Origin: Oreohelix idahoensis
Lineage: Eukaryota > Mollusca > Gastropoda > Stylommatophora > Oreohelicidae
Direction: 5' to 3'
NCBI GenBank assembly: GCA_024509875.1
Contig: JAMPIV010016256.1
Coordinates: forward strand, 1 to 64,000
DNA: 64,000 nt
The position numbers and the translations under genes are program-made. Under the pieces are notes generated by a model that was not told the origin of the DNA, made no database searches, and worked only from the letters and a program-made list of their open reading frames with translations. Positions within the stretch are counted from its first letter, which is position 1, and each line of letters opens with the position of its first letter. Positions 56,693-64,000 of the stretch are shown here, one piece after another.

Positions 56693-57364
56693 GGGGAGGA
56701 GCTACAGTGAAATGTTTTTTCATTAATAATCGCAGGATTTTAATTAAAATGCACAAGTTGAACTTACAACAGTAATAATTATGTATACTAAAGCATCTGA
56801 TGGTATAATACTACAGGTGTCATGGGAATGGTGGCCATACTGATTTTAATCCTGTATTTCAATTCACTTAGGTTTTTTTTCACTTTCTGAGTTATGAGCA
56901 CTAAATTTGAACTGGAAGCTCACGATTGTATTTTGGAACTTTAGTCAGATTAGAGTTTTGAAAACTTTATTAGATCCCAGCTACAAAACTTTAAATTTAG
57001 CATCTAAAAAAAAACAGTAACAAAATTCGCAAAATTTTACACCATATGCAATCAATTAAAATTTTGATAACACTAGAAATCTGATCTGGCAAGTTTTATC
57101 ATGCAACGGAAAGTATCTATGCCTAATTTCAAATTGGCTGATGCAAGGTGTAAGAAAATTAGTAACATAAAACAATGGTATGAGAAATTCATGGTTTTCT
57201 TCACAGGAAAAGCAAAACTTCTCAACAACAACAAAGTAAAAATACACCTGCTTTAGAATATGTTCTGACAACTGATTTTGATATATTTAGATTCAGGAAG
57301 TTGTAAATTATCAGAAAATGGACTAACCCAAATTTTGACTTCAAACGAACTGCTACTTTTCCCC
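56693..57364. mobile_element. MITE with TTAA target duplication, copy 2
   Basis: GGGGAGGAGCTACAGT at one end and AGCAG-TTTTCCCC at the other, as imperfect inverted repeats, flanked exactly by TTAA (56689-56692 and 57365-57368). TTAA duplication is the mark of piggyBac-type elements. No transposase. Internal parts match copy 1 (50380-50748) near both ends, and copy 2 is about 300 bp longer. Confidence 0.7.
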
Positions 57365-57450
57365 TTAAGCAACACTTTGTCTCTGAAGTTCATAAATAAT
57401 TAGTTGCCTAGAGGTGCGGGGAGAAGAAGGAGAAGACCCAGCATACTCAC

Positions 57451-57559
57451 CAGAAGCAAGACAACCCAATTTGATCTTTGCTTCCTCTGATAATTTCCCA
57501 TCTCTCCACTGATCATCCAATAAGGTCAAGCGAGTCTGGACGTCTTCTCTTGAACGCCC
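57451..57559 (-). CDS. SRA1: SRA1, first visible SRAP exon
   Basis: From the acceptor TATATTTCCAG to the donor TCTG-GTGAGTA. It reads RSREDVQTRLTLLDDQWRDG then KLSEEAKIKLGCLAS, the first helix region of the SRAP domain (RL-LL--QW--GKLS is the family signature). The end is in phase 1 and joins 55597-55667. The N-terminal exons of SRA1, which include a conserved start and Pro-rich linker in vertebrates, are not seen; the next 6 kb upstream on the minus strand is transposon, so they lie beyond the window or were lost. Confidence 0.75.
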
Positions 57560-57624
57560 CTGGAAATATACAGAAAAAGACAAATTAATATGCTATATTA
57601 TTGCTTTTACATGACACTTAATTA

Positions 57625-58440
57625 ACCGATAAAAGCAAAGAGATGGAGAGATAGGTTGAGCACTACTCTTAGCTTTATGCTGGAGAAAATACCATCATGA
57701 CCTGCGGCTCTTGATGCTGTTAAATGCCTGCCAACCATGGAGGAGCTGGATGCTGAACCAACACTGGAAGGCCCCTGGCAAAGCACCAGTCAGCGATGAG
57801 ATTCATCCTGATTTAATCAAATGCTGCAAAAGAACATTATTGCACTCCCTGTATTTTGTGCTGTGTCAGTGCTGGGAACAGGCAACTATCCCTCAAGATG
57901 TACAAGATGCCAAGATTGTAACATTATATAAAAATAAAGGAGACAGAAGCAATTGCAACAACTAAAGAGGCATCTCTTTTCTCACTACTGTTAGTAAGGT
58001 TTTTGCCAGAACTATCTTAATGCGACTACACAAGTTAGTTGAGCGCACATATTCAGTCGCATTGTGGATTCCAAGCTGGCAGATCAACAATAGACATGAT
58101 CTTTTCTCTCTGCCAACTTCAGGAAAAATCATGAGAGCAGAAAAAGCCTTTATATGTCGGATTTATCAACCTCTTAAAGGCATTTGACCTGGTTAGCAGA
58201 GATGGACTCTTCAAAATTCTCCCGAAAGTAGGCTGCTCCACTAAAATGCTGGAAATGATAAAGCCATTCCATGAAGGGAACAAACCAATAGGCTGGAAAC
58301 ACATCACAGCCTTTTGACATACGCAGTGGCATCAAGCAAGGCTGCGTCTGGCTCCGGCTCTCTTCGGATTTCTTCTTTGCCTTGTTTAACCTCGTAAGCC
58401 TGAAGGTAAAAATGAAACTCAGAAGGGTCACTATAAGAGA
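57625..58440 (+). pseudogene. LINE RT fragment, 5' part, interrupted
   Basis: Degraded RT: LPTMEELDAEPTLE, PGKAP-SD-I-PDLIK, AKIVTLYKNKGDRSNCNN, then in other frames CGFQAGRSTIDMIFSL, FIDLLKAFDLVSRDGLFKIL and IRSGIKQGCV. It ends near LFNLVSLKVK, where I-like sequence takes over. The continuation of the same LINE appears after 60310. Without RNase H; family different from the I-like copies. Confidence 0.7.
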
Positions 58441-60300
58441 CTGGATACGGGACTTTCTCTGATACTGCACAGCAAGAGTAAAACTCGATGGGAAACTGAG
58501 CCATCGTGTCGTTCTTTAACAAAGTGTGCCACAAGGAGGAGTTAGCTCCCCCATACTCTTTATCATCTATATAAATGATATTGCAGAGAAACTGCCCAGG
58601 CATATCTCCAGGACTCTGCATGTTGACGATTTTGCTGCCTGGTGTGCCGCAGAACATTTGCCTACTGCAAAGTTCAGGATGCAAGCAGCACTAAATAGCA
58701 TCAGTAAATGAGTATCGGACTGGGGAGTACAGATTAACCTCTCCAGGACAGTAGCAACCTGCTTCTCACTGTCAAATCTCCATGAAACGGTCAAACTGCA
58801 GCTAAATGGATGTGAGCTTCCAAACGAGGAAAACTCAACATACCTGGGAGTCAAGTTGGATAAGAGACTCACCTGGAAGCCACACCTAAAAGCAGTAGAA
58901 CAGAGAGCATCAAGGAAGCTCTCGATTACAAAGAAACCGGCTGGAACAAGTTGGGGGGCAAATTCTTGCATACTTAAAAAAAGTCTATACAGGCACAGTC
59001 AGGCCTGTACTTGAATATGGCATGTCAGCCTGGGGCACAGCATCTAAAACAAACACAGAACATATAGGTAAAGTGCAAAATTCAGGCCTCAGATGAATCA
59101 CTGGAGGGATGAAGACTACTCCAATCCAGGAAATGGAGAGATACTCGTACACCAACATCCGCTCTCCTGACAACAGATGTGAGGGAAATGTATTTACTCA
59201 CAGCGAGAAGCTTCTGCGAATGCCAAGCCATCCAATGCCTGCCAAACTGCATAGTTCAACAAAAAACAGGTTGAAGAGAACCAGCTTCTTAAACATCTCC
59301 AAACATCTGCATCAATGTCATGAAGACCTCCTCCCAAAACAACCTACTGAGATGGAAATGTTAATTGATTTTGAGGAGCCAAACTACTGCCATAAAAATA
59401 CATCCACGGTCACAGAAGTCCCTGGAATACAAAAGAAAGGCAACCAGACCCCTCAACAACTAAAAACTTTGGTTCAGGAAATGAATGAAGAAAAGTACAA
59501 CCCAAAAGAGTGGACACACTCATACACAGATGGATCCGCAGAGGGGGCAGTAAAGAATGGTGGAGGAGGCATTTTTATAAGATTCCTAAATATGAAGATC
59601 ATCCGAAAGGCCTTCCCAACTGGAAAGATCTCCAATTTCAGGGCAGAAGCTATGGCACTACTACAAGCTCTGAAAATCCTCACCAGATCAGAACAGTAGC
59701 CACCAGCTAAGATACGAGTACTGACTGTAGATCATTACTGGAATCACTACAGAACACCAGAAATGAAAACATGATGAATGAGATCAGATCTGAGCTTAAC
59801 ATTACCCAAAGGTCGTCAACCATTGCCCTTCAGTGATTACCCTCCCATTGTGAAATTGCTGGAAATGAGAGAGCAGATGTTCTATCTAGAAGTGGCAGTA
59901 AAGTGGAACAATCCAGCCACCTATTGCCCTATCGAAAAGCTAAAACCATCATCCACAACAAGTACAAAAATCAGTGGAAGAAGGAAGGGGACATATACAA
60001 CAGAGATGACCCACTCCACCAACTAACAGACCATCATTTTCCGTCTGAGAACTGGCCACTGCAGATTACTTGGCCATCTCTATCACCTCAGAATATCTTA
60101 CACAAATGAATGTCCATGTGGAACTGGAATCCAGACCAGAACACATTCTCCAAAACTGCCCAACCCATGATGACGCACAATGTCTGACCTGGCCATGGGG
60201 TGCTGAGCTCAAGCAGAAGCTATGGGGCTGCCGCGCTGACCTGGAAAAGACTGTGGACTTCGTCCTGGCGACAGGCCTGCAGATTTAGCATGACTACAAA
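58440..60300 (+). pseudogene. I-like LINE remnant (RT, RNase H, C-terminus) nested in another LINE
   Basis: Begins in RT with IRDFL and VPQGGVSSPILFIIYINDIA, then a motif reading LHVDDFAAWC where the family has YADD, so the first two residues are changed. RNase H is seen at 59500-59690 (WTHSYTDGSAEGAVKNGGGG, FRAEAMALLQALK), and the C-terminal module ends HILQNCPTHDDAQ and FVLATGLQI-stop near 60287 with a short GAA-type tail. Many stops and shifts: an old copy. Related to the copies at 12, 21 and 54 kb. Confidence 0.75.
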
Positions 60301-60309
60301 CTGAATGCA

Positions 60310-61170
60310 GAAGAAGGAAATCCAGTGCTTGATGAATCGCTTCTGCATGCAAGGACTTTAGCCTCACAATGTCTAAAGAAAACAAATGCGCTGGGTCAGG
60401 ATGTGGATGTTGCACCAGTTATCACTATCGATAACTATGGACTGGGAGTGGCACACCACTTTTCACATACCTGGGGTCTACAATCAACGACAAACTCTCC
60501 TGGACACAGAAACTGAACAGCCGCATTATCAAAGCTGCAATCATCTTTTACATGCTGGCCTTCAAAGCTACACTGCTTAGACAAGCAGACTATGCCGGCT
60601 TGGCTATGTCTGCCACATGGAAGATATTATATCCCCAAAGATATTTTCTATGGACAACTGGCATATAGCAAAAGAACAGTTAGGCGAAGGCAGCTGAGGT
60701 TCAAAGATGTGGGCAAGACAGACATGAAATCACTGAAAGGCGAAGGCAGCTGAAGTTGAAAGATGTGGGCAAGACAGACATGAAGGCACTGAAAGGCGAA
60801 GGCAGCTGAAGTTGAACGATGTGGGCAAGACAGACATGAAGGCACTGAAAGGTGAAGGCAGCTGAAGTTGAAAGATGTGGGCAAGACAGACATGAAGGCA
60901 CTGAAAGGCGAAGGCAGCTGAAGTTGAAAGATGTGGGCAAGACAAGACATGAAGGCACTCAATATGTCCTGCAACCTGGGAAGATGAAGCTGCCTATCGC
61001 ACCAAGTGGTGATGCTCTCTATGGCACCACCTCAGATGGGAGGAAAAGAAGCTCTCACAACAAGGAGAAGAGAAAAGAAGCACACAAAAAGGTATACCAG
61101 GAAAAAAAAAAGCAGCTGAGGGCTATCACCTCAAGGGCGCATTCCCACAGTCAGTTATGACTGAAGGGGG
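60310..61170 (+). pseudogene. LINE C-terminal part, continuation after the nested element
   Basis: Reads KKTNALGQDVDVAPVI-like, then TYLGSTINDKLSWTQKLNSR in shifted frames, LLRQADYAGL, and a tail with the block RRQLKLKDVGKTDMKAL repeated, ending KRSSHNKEKRKEAHKKVYQE and a (CTA)n run. Compared with 57625-58440 only a short RT segment around the catalytic motif is missing, so the two halves were one LINE before the I-like insertion (inference). Confidence 0.65.
60683..60962 (+). repeat. 56-bp tandem repeat, five units
   Basis: Units start GGCGAAGGCAGCTGAAGTTG at 60683, 60739, 60795, 60851 and 60907. They encode the KLKDVGKTDMKAL segment of the LINE tail; since 56 is not a multiple of three the frame rotates. 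Confidence 0.95.
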
Positions 61171-61479
61171 CTACTACTACTACTAAAACAACAGTTAATT
61201 CTCTGAGAGGGGAACAATGTTGAACGTTAATCAATAATGAACATCAAAATTCCCCCATTAATCCAGTCTATTATTTGAAACCATAAAGTGACTTTCATTA
61301 CTATTTAAGTAAACAATCTTAGCATAATTAAATGGCAAGCATAATTAAGTGATGCATGTTATAATATTTTTGTGATGATTCATGTGTTTGTATGTTTCTT
61401 TGTTATTGCTACAAAAATATGGCAAGCTATATATATTTATCTGCCATCAATGGTACCTATACCTTGTAGCGGTATGGCA

Positions 61480-62218
61480 GCTTGTGTACCCTGACAATCC
61501 CCAGAGCTATGCCAGTGGGAGATTTACTCCTGGTAGGTTCAACCAAGCTGGACTGGTCAACGTGGGTAGGGGTCAGACAAAAGCTGGTACTCTGGTCCTC
61601 CAGGTTGGGGGTTTTAGCACAGGGCCGACACCCCTGTCTATGTAAAAAATCGCACATGTTACGGAAACAACAATAAATGGAAAAACTTTGCTGCGGGACG
61701 GACATCCGGAGTCTCAGGCTCGTATGACTGACAGTGGTGAAAGCCGAAAGGAAGCCACTGGCATGAAAACGGATGCCCTGACCGCAAAATACAAAACCAG
61801 AATTGGTTTTTGGAACGTCAGAACTATGAATGAAGCAGGAAAGCTGAGACAAATCACAGCAGAGATGAGGAACTACAAGATACATATCCTGGGAATAAGC
61901 GAGAGCAGATGGACAGGTAAGGGGAGAATAAAAACAGCTACAGGGGAAACAGTACTTTATTCTGGCAGAGAGGATGGTCAGCACAACAAAGGTGTAGCCA
62001 TTATCCTGAAGAAAGGAATGGAAAGGTCTTTACTGGAATGGAAACCCATCAACAATAGACTGATAAGAGCAAGACTGAGACCAAGACCAACACCACAATT
62101 ATACAATGCTATGCACCAACAAACGACAGCGATGAAGAGATCAAGGACGAGTTCTATCAACAGGTACAAAAAGAAATGGAAACTACACCCAGGTACGATC
62201 TCATTATAGTAATGGATG
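61480..62218 (+). mobile_element. LINE 5' region and endonuclease start, cut short
   Basis: A 5' block (61480-61590) shared with 25925-26035, a short untranslated stretch, then a frame (61688-62209) with KTRIGFWNVRTMNEAGKLRQ, ISESRWTGKGRI and NKGVAIILKKGMERSLLEW, an APE-type endonuclease of the RTE/CR1 kind. A frameshift near 62095 moves to QCYAPTNDSDEEIKDEFYQQ and YDLIIVM, where the sequence is cut by the Penelope-like element at about 62218. RT is missing. Confidence 0.7.
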
Positions 62219-62716
62219 GGTATGAAAAAAAATCGAAAAAAAGTGATTCGTCTTACGAGGACAAAAGACAAAGAAAATAGTCTACGTTACGGCCACAAGG
62301 CCTTCGTCAGGAAAGGAAAGAAAGTGAAGGCTAGATAGGACACATAAGAACTAAAATAAATATAAAAATAAAACCTAGGTACTTCCCTGAAGGCAAGGCA
62401 TAAATCCTATCACTGTTGCTGTCCGCTGATGGACCGCGTGGTTGGAAAGGAAGTGACTTCTGCCCCGGAAGTACACAATACATACTAAGAAACTAAAAAA
62501 CGAAACTGAACAATGAACTACCCCAACGTAATAAAAGTGGGGACTTGAAATAGAAGAGGACAGAATGAGTGGGAGATAAATAAATATGAAATAAAAAATC
62601 GAGACAAATTAGAAACAGTGTATATTCATACATATTATGAAGGATAGCATAAAAAAATAGAAGAATAGGATAAGAGTGGAAAGAGTCAAAATAGAGCAAG
62701 AGAGGAAAGGGTGACC

Positions 62717-63200
62717 TCAGACAAAGGTGTGAAAAGTGTTGAGACCGGCTGGTTTTAGACACCCCATGCGGTGGATAAGACGGTTCTCAAGCTGTTCTCG
62801 GCTGGCAGTGTCAGAGGAGCAGGATCGGATCGCTGTGACCTGGATGTCGATGGGACCATGGTGGTCAGGACCATTGAAGAGTATGGCAACTGGTGTGGAC
62901 TTTTGCTGAGAGATGTCATTTAAGTGCTGGCTGAATCTGTCCCCCAGTCGTTTGCCTGTTTGGCCAATATAGGTTTTGCAGCAACGTTTACATATGATAG
63001 TATAAATGACATTGCGCGATTCACATGTGAAGCTACTAGTGATGGTGTACGTAGCCTTAGGAAAGGACACCTTCTGGGTTGAGATGACATACTTACACGT
63101 GTTGCATCGTGTCCGACCACAGGGTAGTGTGCCAAAGTGAGTGGCATTCTCCTTTAAGAGACGGCTGTGAACAAGAAGATCCTTCCTTCAAGTTCTTGTC
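62717..63200 (-). pseudogene. GIY-YIG endonuclease of the Penelope-like element
   Basis: Continues the RT polyprotein in another frame: KDLLVHSRLLKENATHFGTL, the Cys linker CGRTRCNTCKYV, then NVIYTIICKRCCKTYIGQTG (GIY-YIG with Tyr-Thr-Ile and Tyr-Ile-Gly), KRLGDRFSQHL with the catalytic Arg, and a conserved Glu in SREQLENRLI. The domain nicks DNA for target-primed copying. It ends at 62717. Complete except for the frameshift near 63240. Confidence 0.85.
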
Positions 63201-63244
63201 ACGTCTATATGCCACCAAAGGTGCTTCACCAAATACTTCTTGGG

Positions 63245-64000
63245 TCACAGGCTCTGCTTGGAGGATAGGGAGGTGGCGGAAAAGGATCTGTTTGACAGCA
63301 GTACTGTGAGGGTGATTAATTTGACTCTATCCGAAGTGGATTTATAGTGAGGTTTGAGGGCCTCCTGACGAGAGATAGGGAGCACACATTGGAGAGCAGA
63401 CGTGAGAACATGTTCCGGATAAAGTCTGCTACGGAAGAAATCCAACATCTCATTTGATCGGAAGTGGAAGTCATCGTCGTCTTGGCACAAACGGCGGAGG
63501 CGGAGAAGTTGTGAAAAAGGAAGGGAGTCACGACAGGCCCGAGGATGAGAAGAGGTATACAGGAGGTAGCTGTGGGCATCTGTAGGCTTGTAGTATACTG
63601 AGGTATTAAGGCCGGAGGGCGTGATAGTAATAGTAATGTCAAGGAAGTTGACAGATACTGTGGAGACGAGGGAGGTGAACTTGATGGTGGGGTGAAAGTG
63701 GTTGACAAAGTCGATGAAGCAGTATAAATCAGTCTCAGACATATCTGTGAGACCTATGCCATCATCGATATATCTGCGGTAAAACCCGGGGAAAGGACCG
63801 GAGTATTGTTGCCATATCTGATGCTCCAAGTGGCCCATGAACAGGCAGGCATAGCTAGGACCCATCTTCGTTCCCATGGCAACACCACTAATTTGGTCAA
63901 AAAACTGACCATTGAATTCAAAGGAATTCAGTTGAAGGACCAGTTCAGCAAGACGGAGAAGAGTAACAGTGGATATAGAAGGGCAAGTGCGCTGGTCAAG
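63245..64000 (-). pseudogene. Penelope-like RT, partial
   Basis: The frame is open from the window edge and includes LRLAELVLQLNSFEFNGQFF, AMGTKMGPSYACLFMGHLE and the catalytic FYRRYIDDGIGL, followed by FLDITITITPSGLNTSVYYK, a characteristic post-catalytic block. It stops at 63245 after a frame break (SFSATSLSSKQSL) before the linker. Upstream RT motifs lie beyond 64000. Product would copy the element's RNA. Apart from the single break this is well kept. Confidence 0.85.

Larger units (their letters stand above)
62225..64000 (-). mobile_element. Penelope-like element with GIY-YIG endonuclease, 5' end beyond the window
   Basis: Minus strand. RT enters at the right edge and is followed by a Cys-rich linker and a GIY-YIG domain, the plan of Penelope-like elements. 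The 3' untranslated part (62716-62225) ends with CTGACGAAGGCC...GGCC near 62300, a motif typical of their ends as I recall. It adjoins the cut LINE at 62218. Confidence 0.85.

Noticed and set aside
60648..60974. Cys/Leu-rich repeated peptide on the minus strand
   Set aside because: Antisense translation of the 56-bp tandem repeat.

Overview
This window is animal nuclear DNA, most likely from a marine invertebrate. It has intron-containing genes with GT/AG splice sites, a recognisable metazoan gene (SRA1), a 12.5-kb satellite array, and a dense, nested load of retroelements: Ty3/gypsy of the Gmr1-like type, I-like LINEs with RNase H, other LINEs, a Penelope-like element, tRNA-derived SINEs and a TTAA-flanked MITE family. 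A mollusc or other lophotrochozoan would fit, but the sequence does not name the species. Nothing looks bacterial: there are no operons, CRISPR arrays or rRNA.

Layout. 1-4.8 kb is AT-rich, with a solo LTR at 2530-3248. 4.8-7.7 kb holds a decayed retroelement fragment, a broken gene of an uncharacterised repetitive family and a SINE. 7.9-18.1 kb is one minus-strand Gmr1-like element: 5' LTR, primer site, gag, protease, integrase, then RT and RNase H. Its gag is split by an I-like LINE flanked by 53-bp target duplications. 18.8-20.0 kb is a truncated LINE. 20.1-26.3 kb is a second Gmr1-like gag, also split by an I-like LINE (about 5 kb, nearly full length, 11-bp target duplication). 26.3-37.5 kb is non-coding DNA with LINE ends, a SINE, an unclassified 0.3-kb repeat and poly-C tracts. 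37,531-50,009 is a 140-bp satellite with about 89 units.

The right part contains the only host gene I can name. Three minus-strand exons of SRA1 (SRAP domain) lie at 57,559-57,451, 55,667-55,597 and 51,186-50,815. The 5' coding part is not visible. Its introns and 3' flank hold a SINE, two MITEs, LINE pieces and a tandemly triplicated splice donor. A separate promoter with two good minus-strand exons (53.2 and 52.7 kb, product unknown) sits inside its last intron. From 57.6 kb to the end the window is transposon again: a LINE interrupted by an I-like element, a LINE 5' end cut short, and a Penelope-like element (RT plus GIY-YIG endonuclease) running off the right edge.

How it fits together: apart from SRA1 and perhaps the nested two-exon gene, there is no cooperating gene set. 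The content is a record of transposition, nesting and local tandem duplication. The most unusual points are the paired I-like insertions in two Gmr1-like gag genes, the 53-bp target duplication, a 5' module shared by two different LINE types, head-to-tail LINE deletion derivatives, and duplicated splice donors in SRA1. Domain assignments are by eye; no database search was run.
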